From positions 1 to 49,323 of the forward strand of contig JAIRJW010000050.1 of the NCBI GenBank assembly GCA_031260455.1: a DNA stretch of 49,323 bases. The letters run 5' to 3'. The stretch comes from Fluviicola sp. GTDB taxonomy: Bacteria; Bacteroidota; Bacteroidia; Flavobacteriales_D; Crocinitomicaceae. The position numbers and the translations under genes are program-made. Of this stretch, positions 8,137 to 17,834 are shown in pieces (the first letter of the stretch is position 1; every line of letters starts with the position of its first letter). The notes beneath the pieces are model-generated. The model was not told where the DNA came from, searched no databases, and saw only the letters and a program-made list of their open reading frames with translations.

Positions 8137-9368
8137 CAGGCAAAGAATAAATAGGCAATCAGAATTGCGGCTATTGCACCTGCAAGATCGCAAAATAATC
8201 CGGCAGTTGCAGCGTATCGCGTCTTTTTTATGCCAACGGAGCCAAAATAAACGGATAACACATAGAATGTAGTTTCGGTGCTTCCCTGGAAAGTAGCAGA
8301 TAAATTACTTACAAAAGAATCTGCTCCAAAGTTTGTCATGTTTTCAACCATCAATCCGCGGGCACCAGATCCGGAAAAGGGTTTCATCAGCATGACAGGC
8401 AAGGCATCAATGAATTCGGTTGATCGTACACCCAATTCAGTAACCAGCCACTTCAAGCCGTTCATCAGGTCAGATAATGCACCGCAAGATTTGAACAAGC
8501 TGACAGCGCATAACATCGCTACCAGGAAAGGAAGGATGTTCAGGGCAACCTGGAAACCGCCTTTTGCACCTTCGACAAATGATTCAAAAGCAGCAATTCT
8601 GCTCTTGACAGCCATAATAATGAAAAAGGTAATAAAGCTAAACATAATGGTGTTGCTCAATATGCGCGAAAGAAAGTTAACCTGCTCGGGATGAGCGTTC
8701 AGATACCATAAAAGAAGGATGATCAGAGAAGTCAGTCCCCCGAGATATGCCAGAATCGTTTTGTTCAGTAAATTGATCTTTTGACGGATTGCCACAAACA
8801 ACAGGCCGCCAAGCATAGCAAAATAGGTTGTCAGCAGAATCGGGATGAAAACTGATGTCGGGTTGTGAGAACCGGCGCTTGCCCGTGCAGCAATGATCGA
8901 CACAGGAATAATCGTCAACCCGGATGCATTGAGAACCAAAAACATGATTTGGGCATTGGAAGCCTTGTCTTTTTCCGGATTGATTTCCTGCAATTGTTGC
9001 ATTGCCCTTAAACCCGCAGGTGTTGCAGCGTTGTCCAGTCCAAGCATGTTGGCGGAAAAATTCAGCATAATACTTCCCATTGCCGGATGGTTTTTCGGAA
9101 CTTCCGGGAAGAGTTTTGAAAAAAGCGGATTGACCAGGCGTGACATCACATTTACAGCACCGCTGTCTTCTCCGATTTTCATCAGTCCCATCCACAAGCA
9201 AAGAATTCCGGTCATCCCGATTGCCAGTTCGAATGCTGCTTTAGCCGTTTCAAAAAGCCCGTCCATCATGTGTTTCAGAATCCATGTATCATGCCAGAAG
9301 ATTAACTTTGAAAACCCCATCACAATGGCGATGACAAACATTCCAATCCAAACTCTATTCAATACCAT
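8136..9368 (-). CDS. SpmA-SpmB fused nucleoside-recognition (Gate) domain membrane protein
   Basis: 410 residues, polytopic. The N-terminal half matches spore maturation protein A (WMGLMKIGEDSG, PLFSKLFPEVPKNHPAMG, NMLGLDNAATPAGL). The C-terminal half matches SpmB (EGAKGGFQVALNILPFLVAML, MKPFSGSGARGL, STETTFYVLSVYFGSVGIKK). In Bacillus SpmA and SpmB are separate and needed for spore core dehydration; fused versions occur in non-sporulating Bacteroidota, where the role is unknown and a transport function is suspected from the Gate domain. Separated by 17 nt from the amidotransferase gene upstream and coupled to the repeat protein downstream. Confidence 0.88.
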   Translation of the reverse strand: MVLNRVWIGMFVIAIVMGFSKLIFWHDTWILKHMMDGLFETAKAAFELAIGMTGILCLWMGLMKIGEDSGAVNVMSRLVNPLFSKLFPEVPKNHPAMGSIMLNFSANMLGLDNAATPAGLRAMQQLQEINPEKDKASNAQIMFLVLNASGLTIIPVSIIAARASAGSHNPTSVFIPILLTTYFAMLGGLLFVAIRQKINLLNKTILAYLGGLTSLIILLLWYLNAHPEQVNFLSRILSNTIMFSFITFFIIMAVKSRIAAFESFVEGAKGGFQVALNILPFLVAMLCAVSLFKSCGALSDLMNGLKWLVTELGVRSTEFIDALPVMLMKPFSGSGARGLMVENMTNFGADSFVSNLSATFQGSTETTFYVLSVYFGSVGIKKTRYAATAGLFCDLAGAIAAILIAYLFFA

Positions 9369-9385
9369 AAACCAAAAATCGGGAT

Positions 9386-9964
9386 TTAATTATTGCCTGA
9401 ACGATTGCTGCTTTCGCAAATATGAACAAAGTTTTCAAGAATGACGGCGCCATGATTTCCGGATACTTCCGGGTGGAACTGAACTCCGTAAAACGGTTTA
9501 TCCCGGTGCATCATGGCTTCGTTGACAGTGGCATCAGAAACAGCTACGTGGATGAAATCCTTCGGGATGCTGACGGCTTCGCAATGATCTTCCATAAGTT
9601 CGATTTCGGAAGGAAGTTTGTCAAAAAGCGGACAACCTGCAATTACTTCAACGGTTTGCCAGTCGCGGTCCTCCCGCTGGCGGTTGGAAATTGCTCCGAA
9701 AGTGAGTCCCAGCATCTGGTGACCGAAACAAATCCCGAGGATGGGTTTTTCTTCTGTTTTGATCCATTCGAACTGCTTCAGGTATGGCCCGGTATCAACT
9801 TCTGTGATCAGGATTGGTGCCCCGGAAATGACGAAGCCCGATGCATCCGGATGCTGTTCGCGCTGAAAATCGAAAAGAGGCACAACATGTGTGTCCATGT
9901 ACTCATAAACAATGGATTCAATCAAAGGTGTTTTGGAGCTTCCGCAATCTATAATGACTATCAT
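9386..9964 (-). CDS. Class I glutamine amidotransferase (GuaA-like stand-alone domain)
   Basis: 192 residues. The full catalytic triad is visible: Cys79 in ILGICFGHQ, and His164 and Glu166 in VQFHPEVSGNHG. The length equals the GATase domain of GMP synthetase without the ATP-pyrophosphatase part. Such stand-alone domains hydrolyse glutamine or act on gamma-glutamyl compounds; the acceptor synthase is not in the window. Second gene of the leftward cluster, 48 nt after yrdC. Not a complete GuaA. Confidence 0.85.
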   Translation of the reverse strand: MIVIIDCGSSKTPLIESIVYEYMDTHVVPLFDFQREQHPDASGFVISGAPILITEVDTGPYLKQFEWIKTEEKPILGICFGHQMLGLTFGAISNRQREDRDWQTVEVIAGCPLFDKLPSEIELMEDHCEAVSIPKDFIHVAVSDATVNEAMMHRDKPFYGVQFHPEVSGNHGAVILENFVHICESSNRSGNN

Positions 9965-10012
9965 GATTCAATGTTAGCGAATGACAAATGAATTGGAAGT
10001 AAGGCTCTGTAA

Positions 10013-10630
10013 TCAGAGGTCCAAAATTCCGATTCCCTGGCGAATAATCTCAGGTGCACCGGAGGTACAGTCCACAATGGTAGAAGCATCCAGTTTTCCC
10101 GGTCCCCCGTCAATGATAACGGCTACATCGTCATCATAACGTTCGTAAATAGCGGCAGGATCCACGAAATAATCCATGATTTCATCTTCTGCATCATGCA
10201 GGGATGTGACAGCCATCGGGTTGCCGAGTCGTTCTACAATTGCCTGAACAATCCTGTTACTCGGAATCCGGATTCCGATTTCCTTCTTACTGGAATCGAA
10301 TAGTTTTGAAACCTCATTGGTTGCATCAAGGATAAAAGTGAAAGGTCCCGGAAGCGACTGCTTCAGCAGGCGGAATATATTGCGGTCCAATTGCTTTACA
10401 TATTCAGAAACCTGGCTTAAGTCTGAGCAGATAATGGAAAAATTGGCTTTCGAAAGTTTCACATCTTTCCATTTTGCCAGTTCCGCCAGTGCTTTTTTGT
10501 TCATGACATCACATCCGACAGCGTAAACTGCATCAGTCGGAAAAATAATAATGCCTCCTTTTTTTAATTCGTCAACGACTTGTTGAATCAAACGATTGTC
10601 GATATTGTCCGGATTGATTTCTATAAACAT
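10013..10630 (-). CDS. Sua5/YciO/YrdC family protein
   Basis: 205 residues from the ATG at 10630; an upstream TTG at 10663 is in frame but lies in the candidate promoter. Family motifs: GGIIIFPTDAVYAVGCDVM (the FPTDT-VYGL pattern), SLPGPFTFIL, EIGIRIPSN, and DGGPGKLDASTIVDC (the S-T-V/I-D motif). YrdC/Sua5 enzymes make threonylcarbamoyl-AMP for the t6A modification of tRNA; YciO paralogues are less certain. No second copy is visible here to decide which subfamily it is. First gene of a five-gene leftward cluster. Confidence 0.85.
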   Translation of the reverse strand: MFIEINPDNIDNRLIQQVVDELKKGGIIIFPTDAVYAVGCDVMNKKALAELAKWKDVKLSKANFSIICSDLSQVSEYVKQLDRNIFRLLKQSLPGPFTFILDATNEVSKLFDSSKKEIGIRIPSNRIVQAIVERLGNPMAVTSLHDAEDEIMDYFVDPAAIYERYDDDVAVIIDGGPGKLDASTIVDCTSGAPEIIRQGIGILDL

Positions 10631-10635
10631 CTTAT

Positions 10636-10664
10636 CAAATTTACTTGTTATAAATCTAGTCAAA
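10636..10664 (-). promoter_or_regulatory. Candidate Bacteroidota promoter of the yrdC cluster
   Basis: On the - strand TTTG at 10664-10661 is followed after 17 nt by TAAATTTG at 10643-10636, matching the TTTG / TAnnTTTG consensus. The -7 box ends 5 nt before the ATG at 10630, so the transcript would be leaderless or nearly so. Confidence 0.45.
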
Positions 10665-10823
10665 ATTCGCGGATTTCGGAGCAGAACAGGAGTTCCGGGT
10701 TTGGAACACAGTTTGTATTGTAATGGAAAATTGAAAAGATCCGAATGGATTCATCCCTGATAATTAACCGTTATCGGTTCGTATGAGCAAGCGGTTCTGT
10801 CTTTTCCAATTTTAATTAAAATG

Positions 10824-10831
10824 TATCTTTG
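10824..10831 (+). promoter_or_regulatory. Candidate -7 element TATCTTTG for the small secreted protein gene
   Basis: TATCTTTG matches TAnnTTTG and lies 15 nt before the ATG at 10847. It overlaps a TTG that would otherwise be a possible upstream start, supporting the ATG as the real one. No clear -33 TTTG at the right distance. Confidence 0.45.
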
Positions 10832-10846
10832 CGAAAAATATTCAAA

Positions 10847-11314
10847 ATGAAAGCGTTGATTTTAGTAATAATCTGCTTTTTAGGTGGAAGTGTGCATGTC
10901 CAGCTGGATCGCAAATCCATTTACACCGCTTTGGCGGGTAATTCCAAAGAGTTGGTTCAGAAACAATTGGATGGGCTGAAAAATGCAAAGGAATCTTCAG
11001 AGGTGAACGCATTTAAAGGTACTTTGCAAATGAAGGCTGCACAATTTCAGAAAACCGCGAAAGAAAAAATGGAGCTGTTCAATGCCGGAAAGAAAATGCT
11101 GGAATCGGAAATTAAATTGAATGACGGAAATGTGGAATACCGTTTTTTACGATTACTGATCCAGGAAAATGCGCCGAAACAACTGAAATACAATGGAAAC
11201 ATCAGTGAAGATGTTACAGCAATTATTGCAGGTTACGGTAAACTGAAAGAAGCAACGAAGGCTGCCCTGGAAGCGTATGCGAAGAAATCTGCGTCGCTGG
11301 GCGGACTTATTTAA
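10847..11314 (+). CDS. Small secreted hypothetical protein
   Basis: 155 residues from the ATG at 10847. The N-terminus MKALILVIICFLGGSVHVQ is a signal peptide, probably cleaved around the VHV-Q junction. The mature part is Lys-rich, mainly helical, with a TPR-like feel (DGNVEYRFLRLLIQENAPK) and a C-terminal ALEAYAKKSASLGGLI. I recognise no family. It lies tail to tail with the DUF1573 gene across a shared hairpin. Probably periplasmic; function unknown. Confidence 0.75.
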   Translation: MKALILVIICFLGGSVHVQLDRKSIYTALAGNSKELVQKQLDGLKNAKESSEVNAFKGTLQMKAAQFQKTAKEKMELFNAGKKMLESEIKLNDGNVEYRFLRLLIQENAPKQLKYNGNISEDVTAIIAGYGKLKEATKAALEAYAKKSASLGGLI

Positions 11315-11330
11315 TTGAAAACCGGGAAGT

Positions 11331-11367
11331 GGGAGAATTGAAAAGATTCGATCAGTTCAATTCTCCC
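11331..11367. terminator. Bidirectional hairpin between convergent genes
   Basis: GGGAGAATTGAA and TTCAATTCTCCC form a perfect 12-bp stem with a 13-nt loop in the 75-nt gap between convergent genes, followed on + by a T-rich tail. Position and stem strength fit a shared terminator. Confidence 0.65.
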
Positions 11368-11389
11368 TGTTTATATTCTCAACGGTCAA

Positions 11390-11887
11390 TTATTGCACAT
11401 CTGCTTTTACTTTTAATATGGTAATGCGCGGTTCCGTATTAGCTGTAACGGTGATCGTTTTTTCGATGACACCTTTTCCGTTTGGTTTGAACCCAACCTC
11501 AATGTTGTCTGATTTTCCGGGTGCAATCGGACCTTCCGGTTTGCTGGGAGTCGTACAGCCGCAGCTTGCTTTCACATCCGAGAGAACCAAAGGTTTGCTT
11601 CCGGTATTTGTTACAAGGAATGTGCAGTGATTTTCTACTCCTTCTATTACTTTACCAAAATCATGTATTTCTTTATCGATTTTCATGGTAGTAACCGATT
11701 CCGCTTCGATGCGTTGCTGCTCTTTCAATTCTTTTAAAGCTTTTTCATTCGCCTTAATCGTTTCGGGATCATCAGCAACTTCTATCACAAGCCCGTCTTC
11801 GTTTTCTGTTTTTGCGGCGTGGTTCGAACAAGCACTCATTGCTCTGCCAATCAATAAAAGAGCAATGAGGAAAATATTTTTTTTCAT
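11390..11887 (-). CDS. DUF1573 domain lipoprotein
   Basis: 165 residues with a lipoprotein signal (Cys in AMSAC near residue 19). The mature part contains the DUF1573 signature: IHDFGKVIEGVENHCTFLVTN, then VKASCGCTTPSKP and an immunoglobulin-like C-terminal strand set (ENTITVTANTEPR-like region). The family is abundant and exported in Bacteroidota; its function is not settled. The start codon follows the CtpA-like stop by a single base (TAA-T-ATG), so the two are probably translated together and work in the same compartment. Confidence 0.88.
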   Translation of the reverse strand: MKKNIFLIALLLIGRAMSACSNHAAKTENEDGLVIEVADDPETIKANEKALKELKEQQRIEAESVTTMKIDKEIHDFGKVIEGVENHCTFLVTNTGSKPLVLSDVKASCGCTTPSKPEGPIAPGKSDNIEVGFKPNGKGVIEKTITVTANTEPRITILKVKADVQ

Positions 11888-11888
11888 A

Positions 11889-13502
11889 TTAGTTTAATGC
11901 GAGTTTTTGTTTGTCGTATTCATGTGATTCAAGCAACTGGATTGCTTTTTGCAGAATTTCGTTCTTTTGGTTATAAATCTTATAAAAAGCTTCAATCCCG
12001 AAAAGGTCGTTGGCAATAGTCGCCTTTAAACGCAGTTCCATCAGGTTTTTACTGATTTTGTACTGCTCTTCTTTGAATTCGAAGTCTTTGTTTTCTTTTT
12101 TATTGTAAGCAAAGAATTCATCCATGAGTTTTTTGTCCGCTGTGAAATTGGCAATGAACTGATCCACTGTTTCGTATTTTTTATTCAGCTCATCCCTGTT
12201 TTTGTCTACGTATGACAGCGGAAAATTATTGAAAGAACCATTTTGAATTGTTTTCCTGTACAAATCTGTGATTTCCGAAGTATCAATCGGCACGAAGAAA
12301 TCCGGCATAATGCCGCCGCCGCCATAAACTGGTCTTTTGGTGATTCGCGTTTCGAATTTCAGTGAATCCGGAAGTTTAATGCTGTCGATATGTGTGAATT
12401 CGCCGTGCATGAACCGTCTCATGTACTCGTTTTTGTACTCACTGATGTCATCATAAGGTCGTTGAATAAAACGTCCGGAAGGAGTAAAGTAGCGTGCAAT
12501 GGTCAGGCGCATCTGGGAACCGTCGGATAAATCAATTGGCCGCTGAACCAGTCCTTTTCCATAGCTTCGTCTTCCTACAACCAGTCCTCTGTCCCAATCC
12601 TGAATTGCTCCGGACAAGATTTCAGAAGCAGAAGCCGAGTTGTCATCAATCAGAACGATCATTTTTCCTTGTTCCCAGGAACCTTTTCGTCCTGCATTCA
12701 AATCCTGGCGTGGTTGTGCACGACCTTCGGAATAAACAATCAGTTTATTGTCGGACAGGAATTCGTCCGCGATTTGTTGCGCAGCGTAAAGTAAACCTCC
12801 GCCATTACCCTGCAAATCCAGGATCAGACTTTCCATTCCCTGGCTTTTCAGTTTTTCGACTCCTTTTTTTATCTCCTCATACGAGCTGCGGGAAAAAGAA
12901 GTCAGTTTCAGATAGCCGATTTTCGGATTTACCATGTATGCGCAATCCACAGAGTTTACCGGAACTTTGTCGCGGGTAATGACGTAACTGACCGGTTTCT
13001 TTTGAGCTTTTCGAAGAATATCTACGTGCACTTTGGTTCCTGCTTCTCCCAGGAGTTTTTCACGTACCTGGTTATTTTTCAGGCCTATTCCGGCAACATT
13101 TTGTCCGTCGATAGTCACAATTTTGTCCCCGGCACGGATTCCGAGCTTTTCAGACGGGCCACCAGCAATGGTTTCAACTACCATCAGCGTATCTTTCAGG
13201 ATCTGGAAACGAACACCGATTCCAACAAAACTTCCGTCAATAGCCACGTTGGCTGCTTCTACTTCCTCTTTCGGAATATATACGGTATGCGGATCCAGTT
13301 TTTCCAGCATGCCCACAATGGCCGCATCCATGAGTTTTTTATCATCAACAGGATCTACATATAATTTGTCCACATACATGAAAATTTCATCCAGGCGTTG
13401 CCCGCTGGTCGGAGATTTAGGTTCGGCCGGAACTTTTTGGGCTGAGGATACAAATGAATAAAGGCTTAGTCCAAGTGCCAGCAAAATAGGATATTGTTTC
13501 AT
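11889..13502 (-). CDS. S41 family C-terminal processing peptidase (CtpA-like)
   Basis: 537 residues. It has a signal peptide (LLALGLSLYSFVSSAQ), then an N-terminal helical part, a PDZ domain (FQILKDTLMVVETIAGGP to GDKIVTIDGQNV, near residues 90-150), and the S41 core. The core has LILDLQGNGGGLL, the catalytic Ser in DDNSASASEILSGA and the catalytic Lys in RRSYGKGLVQRP. These proteases cut substrates near the C-terminus in the periplasm or at the membrane. A long C-terminal helical tail follows the core. Coupled to the DUF1573 gene downstream. Confidence 0.92.
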   Translation of the reverse strand: MKQYPILLALGLSLYSFVSSAQKVPAEPKSPTSGQRLDEIFMYVDKLYVDPVDDKKLMDAAIVGMLEKLDPHTVYIPKEEVEAANVAIDGSFVGIGVRFQILKDTLMVVETIAGGPSEKLGIRAGDKIVTIDGQNVAGIGLKNNQVREKLLGEAGTKVHVDILRKAQKKPVSYVITRDKVPVNSVDCAYMVNPKIGYLKLTSFSRSSYEEIKKGVEKLKSQGMESLILDLQGNGGGLLYAAQQIADEFLSDNKLIVYSEGRAQPRQDLNAGRKGSWEQGKMIVLIDDNSASASEILSGAIQDWDRGLVVGRRSYGKGLVQRPIDLSDGSQMRLTIARYFTPSGRFIQRPYDDISEYKNEYMRRFMHGEFTHIDSIKLPDSLKFETRITKRPVYGGGGIMPDFFVPIDTSEITDLYRKTIQNGSFNNFPLSYVDKNRDELNKKYETVDQFIANFTADKKLMDEFFAYNKKENKDFEFKEEQYKISKNLMELRLKATIANDLFGIEAFYKIYNQKNEILQKAIQLLESHEYDKQKLALN

Positions 13503-13686
13503 ACAATTTTCTTGAGAATACTAATATACATATAAAACATTCAAACAGCCCGCCAGGTACGTTCGAAGTTTTGTTTTGCTGTTAAAAAAAGATAATTTGA
13601 AAGAGAGTTACGAACAATCCGGTGTTGGTCTTTTATCCAGGCTTTGAAGGAGCACTTTTTGTAATTTTAAGACGTATATATCAGCT

Positions 13687-14601
13687 ATGAAGCAAGTAAG
13701 AAATGGATTGCTAGTAATCTGTGTGGGTTTTCTTTCGCTTATATCGTTTGGTCAGGTAAAGGCTTTGGATAAGCTGGAAATTTTGTACGATCAGGGGCAT
13801 TATAAGATGGTTTTACGCAGAGCGGGCCGGTTGCTGAATCAACCGGATTACGATTATTCCTACAAACCGAAATTTTATAAGAGTTTGGCTTTGTTTCAAT
13901 TGGCTGACGAAGGGATTTGGGGGAAACTTCATCCGAAGGCGCTCCAGGAAGCCCGTGAATTGTTCAGCTCGGTACTGGCCTCTCCGGATGGAGTCAGTGT
14001 GTTTAATACACATCTGAATCACGTTTCTCAACTGAAAAGAGATCTGGTTCAAAAGGCTTTGGATTATAAAGCAGAAGGAAAACAGGATAAATACGATGAG
14101 ATTCAGCAGATTCTTTTCGGTTTGTTTGACCGTATTCCGGATCTGGATGTTCCGGGAAAAATTCAACCGCCGGTGGTAGATGCACCTGAAATAAAAGAAA
14201 CGGCGGCAACTTCCAAAGAGCGTGAGGAAATCGTCAGATATGCTAAAAAATATTTGGGAGTTCCATATAAATGGGCGGGTGCAGATCCGGATGGTTTTGA
14301 CTGCAGCGGATTCACCACTTTTGTCATGGGGGAATTTAAAGTGACTTTGAGCAGAAGGGCGGAGGATCAATACAACTCATCGGTGAAAGTGAAGGAGAAA
14401 AATGCTCAGAAAGGGGATTTGGTGTTTTTTAATAACGGTTCGGGAATTTCCCATGTCGGAATTGTCGTTTCTGCCAAGGGCGAGCCTTTAACAATGATTC
14501 ATGCAAGTTCCAGCAAAGGTGTGATTATTACCAATATCGAAGAATCGGAATACTGGCTGAAAAGGCTTTATGCGATCGGAACGTATGTAAAAGGAGAATA
14601 A
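13687..14601 (+). CDS. Secreted NlpC/P60 cysteine peptidase (peptidoglycan endopeptidase)
   Basis: 304 residues with a signal peptide (about residues 1-22, ending ISFGQ). An N-terminal helical region (25-150) of TPR-like character is followed by an NlpC/P60 domain from 180 to the end. Cys206 is in GFDCSGFT, His256 in SHVGIV, and the third residue is His272 in MIHASS. The YAKKYLGVPYKWAGADPDG lead-in is typical. The enzymes cut the D-gamma-Glu to DAP bond of stem peptides, matching the meso-DAP peptidoglycan implied by mpl. Divergent from the CtpA-like gene with a 184-nt spacer. Confidence 0.9.
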   Translation: MKQVRNGLLVICVGFLSLISFGQVKALDKLEILYDQGHYKMVLRRAGRLLNQPDYDYSYKPKFYKSLALFQLADEGIWGKLHPKALQEARELFSSVLASPDGVSVFNTHLNHVSQLKRDLVQKALDYKAEGKQDKYDEIQQILFGLFDRIPDLDVPGKIQPPVVDAPEIKETAATSKEREEIVRYAKKYLGVPYKWAGADPDGFDCSGFTTFVMGEFKVTLSRRAEDQYNSSVKVKEKNAQKGDLVFFNNGSGISHVGIVVSAKGEPLTMIHASSSKGVIITNIEESEYWLKRLYAIGTYVKGE

Positions 14602-14713
14602 TTACACTTCATTCAAACAGGCTTTTCAACGATTTTATGCTTCATAACTCACCTTTTTAACGCTCATACTTTCCCTTTTGAAAGAAAAGTTTTTTCTTAA
14701 AGAAGAAATGTGG

Positions 14714-15232
14714 TTAATGATGCCGTTCTTCTCTTTTCGGATTGTACAGGAAAATGTTCATCAGTACAATCAATCCGGAAATGAGGGTACTGGTGAAACC
14801 GACACTCATCAGGTGAGGTGATTTCCGGATAAACAGGAATGCGATTAAGCCTATGACGAGTAAAAGCAATAATAACCATTTGGAGAAGAGGCGTCTCTGG
14901 ATGAAACGGTTATTCAAATCCAGCAGATACACATGAGTTGCAGCCAAGAGGAACAGCATGTTCAGTCTCCAGGTGTTTTTGATTTCAGCGAAAGACAGTA
15001 AAAAAGAACTTAACAACACGATTTGTGCAATAAGCAAGCTGGTATTGATAATCCGAAAAGTTCGGGAACTGATCCTGCTGACAGTCAGAAACTGGAAAAA
15101 CAGAAAAACACAACTGATGAAGTAGGGAAGAATCCTGGTCAGTTTCCAGGAAAACTCGCTCCAGCCCAGGTAGAGTAGGGTCAGGAGTGCCAGAAATGCC
15201 CAGGCAAGTAACGAAGGCCATTTAGCTTTCAT
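14714..15232 (-). CDS. Hypothetical membrane protein with about six helices
   Basis: 172 residues, almost entirely hydrophobic with about six predicted transmembrane segments (e.g. WAFLALLTLLYLGW, IAQIVLLSSFLLSF, LLLLLVIGLIAFLFI), ending in a basic tail NPKREERHH. No family recognised. It lies 125 nt downstream of the ureohydrolase gene on the same strand and could be the last gene of the polyamine unit, but nothing in it points to polyamine transport. Confidence 0.7.
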   Translation of the reverse strand: MKAKWPSLLAWAFLALLTLLYLGWSEFSWKLTRILPYFISCVFLFFQFLTVSRISSRTFRIINTSLLIAQIVLLSSFLLSFAEIKNTWRLNMLFLLAATHVYLLDLNNRFIQRRLFSKWLLLLLLVIGLIAFLFIRKSPHLMSVGFTSTLISGLIVLMNIFLYNPKREERHH

Positions 15233-15357
15233 GTGAAGATGTTAAGTATTTCACCGCAAACACGGATTTTGCCCACTTGATCCGCATTGTATTTCCGGTT
15301 ACCGAAAGTTCGTTGTATTTCTTGTATTGCCCTTCCATTTTTGATAAGAGTAAAGTA

Positions 15358-16410
15358 TCAGTAGTTTATTTTCCGGCTTTTTTCTGTTGCGCAAACCAGA
15401 TTCCACAAAGCCCGGGCACCCACATTGGCATCCCAGTCGCCTTCTTTTCCGGGAGCTACTTCATTCAGGTCAAACCCGATAATTTTTCGCCCGGATTCTA
15501 CCAACTGGAAAAACAGATAATTGATCTGTTCCAGGTCGAATCCACCCACAACAGGAGTTCCCGTATTCGGACAAAGTGCCGGATTCAGTCCGTCGATATC
15601 GAAAGATATGTAAACTCTTTCCGGTAGTTCGTTCAGAATCATCGCAACTTGTTCTTTCCAGGTTTGTCCTTCAAACTGCCCGCGTTTCAAATCCCAGTCG
15701 TAAAAGGTTTTAACTCTCGGATCCGACCCGGAAAGCTGCACTTCCGAATGGGCGATATCACGGATTCCCACCTGAACCAGCTTTTGCAGGTTATTGCAGG
15801 ATTGCAGCACATTGTACATGATGCTTGCATGTGATTGTTCAAACCCTTCGTAGGCTTCTCTCAAATCTGCGTGTGCATCAATTTGAAGAATTCCAAAGGG
15901 TTGACCAGCTTTATTTAAAGCTTCTATTAAACCTAGTGGAGTACTGTGTTCTCCTCCCAAAACGGCTACAATCTTTTTTTGAGCCAACAGCTTCGAAGCG
16001 CGTTCTTTCAGGTTTTTCCGCAAATGATCTGAAGTAGTATTGACTTTTTCCAGGATTTCGTGGAAGCCGGAATCAGTTTCCAGCTCTCCGCCTTCTTCCA
16101 GGAACCCAATGTATTGAACGGTATCGATACATAACTGGTCGTTGATTTGTTTCATTTCGTCCGAGACCGGAGTCATGAAGACTTGTGTATTCCATGCTTC
16201 CGGCAATTGCGGATGATAAAAATCCAGTTGTGTACTGGCATCCAGGATGGCTTTTGGTCCGTCGCTTGTTCCTTTGCCATAAGAAGCGGTTGCATCCCAC
16301 GGAACCGGAATGATTACGATATGTGCGTTTTCTTCGCTTACCGGAAAACCGAAAATGTTTCCGTTTGCAATTCCGACACCATTTGGGTCAAACTTCTTCG
16401 AATTATCCAT
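15358..16410 (-). CDS. speB: Ureohydrolase family enzyme, probable agmatinase
   Basis: 350 residues with all binuclear-manganese ligands of the arginase/agmatinase/formimidoylglutamase superfamily: His155 in [10 protein letters not shown], Asp178-His180-Asp182 in IDAHADLR, and Asp271/Asp273 in SFDIDGLNP, followed by TGTPVVGG. Substrate is not fixed by these motifs. Context decides: it overlaps the SpeD-SpeE fusion by 8 nt on the same strand, so conversion of agmatine to putrescine for the next enzyme is the best reading. It is longer than most SpeB (about 300 residues), with an insertion around 85-145. Arginase or formimidoylglutamase remain possible. Confidence 0.75.
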   Translation of the reverse strand: MDNSKKFDPNGVGIANGNIFGFPVSEENAHIVIIPVPWDATASYGKGTSDGPKAILDASTQLDFYHPQLPEAWNTQVFMTPVSDEMKQINDQLCIDTVQYIGFLEEGGELETDSGFHEILEKVNTTSDHLRKNLKERASKLLAQKKIVAVLGGEHSTPLGLIEALNKAGQPFGILQIDAHADLREAYEGFEQSHASIMYNVLQSCNNLQKLVQVGIRDIAHSEVQLSGSDPRVKTFYDWDLKRGQFEGQTWKEQVAMILNELPERVYISFDIDGLNPALCPNTGTPVVGGFDLEQINYLFFQLVESGRKIIGFDLNEVAPGKEGDWDANVGARALWNLVCATEKSRKINY

Positions 16411-17686
16411 TAATGAGTGTTTTCACGAAGTTGGGCAATGCGAAGCTTGCTTTGTGAATATCGGAATTATAGTATTTCAATCCTTTTGCGCTTACGAATT
16501 CTTCGATCTGAGTTTCATTTGTAATTGCTTTTGGTTGAGCTGCTCCTTTCAGTCCGTACTGGAAACTCCACATTCCTGTTGGATATGTCGGAACGTAGAA
16601 CAGGGAAACCGGTGCGCTTTCTTTTCCGAAAATGTGCTGAAGTGTGATGTTTAATTCTGTAAATGCCTGTTCGTTGAATTTCGGGGATTCTCCCTGAGCA
16701 ACCAGGATTCCCCCAGGTTTCAGGATTCTGTGACAGTTTCTGTAAAATTCAACGGAGAACAGTCCCTCTGCCGGACCAACCGGATCGGAACCGTCTACAA
16801 TTACTAAATCATACGTTTCGCTGGTTGCTTCTTTTGCAAAGGCAATTCCGTCTCCAACGATCAGGTTCAGTTTCGGGTCGTTGAATGATGCTGCGATTGA
16901 AGGCAGGTGTTCTTTACATGCTTTGATCACTTCTCCGTCAATTTCTACCATCGTTACTTTTTCCACTCCTTCGTGGCGCAGGAATTCACGAACGGTTCCA
17001 CCGTCACCACCTCCGATCACCAGGATGTTTTTCGCATTTCCATGTGTGAACATTGCCGGGTGTGAGATCATTTCGTGGTAATGGAATTCATCTTTTTCGG
17101 TTGTCATGAACATATCATCCAATGTGAGCAACTTACCGTATTTCGGAGATTCCAGGATGCGGACGCGCTGGAATGGAGATTGCACATCGTAGAATACTTC
17201 TCCCGTGTAACGCAAAGACAGGGCCTGGTTGTCATCTTTATCCGTAAACCATACATTGCGGGTGTACATTTCGGGATTGGTCCACTCTCCGGCTTTCTGA
17301 CGCATGGAAGAAATGTCAAAATTATTTCTGGTCAGTAACTGAACAGCTCCGCGCTTCATTTCCAAAGCGGAATAATTCTTGGCGCCGAAACATTCCTTCA
17401 GGTAATCAAAAGAAATCCAGGCATCCATTTCACCGCATGTAAACAAATCTACGGCAGCATAGCCGTATTCCGGCCATGTATGAATTGCCAGATGGCTTTC
17501 CTGAATTACCACTACACCAGAAACTCCGTAGGGAGAGAAATGGTGGAATGTAGAATTAATCACAGTTGCACCTGCTTTCAAAGCTGCGTCTACCATGTCG
17601 CGCTCGATTGAAGATACATCATTCATAATGTGCGGATCGCACCCCATAAACTCAACGAGAATATGACTCCCCAATGCATTACTCAT
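16403..17686 (-). CDS. speDE: Bifunctional S-adenosylmethionine decarboxylase - spermidine synthase fusion
   Basis: 427 residues in one uninterrupted frame. Residues 1-118 are a prokaryotic AdoMet decarboxylase: Glu63-Ser64 in [12 protein letters not shown] is the self-cleavage site that makes the pyruvoyl group, and FTCGEMDAW carries the conserved Cys. Residues 145-427 are a spermidine synthase with [55 protein letters not shown] and [16 protein letters not shown]. Together they make decarboxylated AdoMet and use it to aminopropylate putrescine. Usually these are two genes; fusions of this order are known in some bacteria. Overlap with the ureohydrolase implies an agmatine to putrescine to spermidine unit. 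If SpeD self-cleaves, SpeE stays attached to the alpha chain. Confidence 0.9.
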   Translation of the reverse strand: MSNALGSHILVEFMGCDPHIMNDVSSIERDMVDAALKAGATVINSTFHHFSPYGVSGVVVIQESHLAIHTWPEYGYAAVDLFTCGEMDAWISFDYLKECFGAKNYSALEMKRGAVQLLTRNNFDISSMRQKAGEWTNPEMYTRNVWFTDKDDNQALSLRYTGEVFYDVQSPFQRVRILESPKYGKLLTLDDMFMTTEKDEFHYHEMISHPAMFTHGNAKNILVIGGGDGGTVREFLRHEGVEKVTMVEIDGEVIKACKEHLPSIAASFNDPKLNLIVGDGIAFAKEATSETYDLVIVDGSDPVGPAEGLFSVEFYRNCHRILKPGGILVAQGESPKFNEQAFTELNITLQHIFGKESAPVSLFYVPTYPTGMWSFQYGLKGAAQPKAITNETQIEEFVSAKGLKYYNSDIHKASFALPNFVKTLING

Positions 17687-17834
17687 CAGTTATTCAAAAA
17701 TTAGTTAAAAATGAGGGGTAAAGGTACTGGTTTTAGCTGGTTTAGTGGTCGAATATGTAAAAAAATAATGCAGGGGTAAAATTGATATGACAAATGCTTT
17801 ATCGTGAGGTAGTTAATGGATGAAATTTCAAGTT

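Noticed and set aside
8137..8193. Longer start of the repeat-protein gene
   Set aside because: It would lie wholly in spmAB; the TGATG overlap start at 8136 is the normal coupled arrangement.
10829..10846. TTG start for the small secreted protein
   Set aside because: The TTG is part of a TATCTTTG promoter-like box and the ATG at 10847 begins a clean signal peptide.
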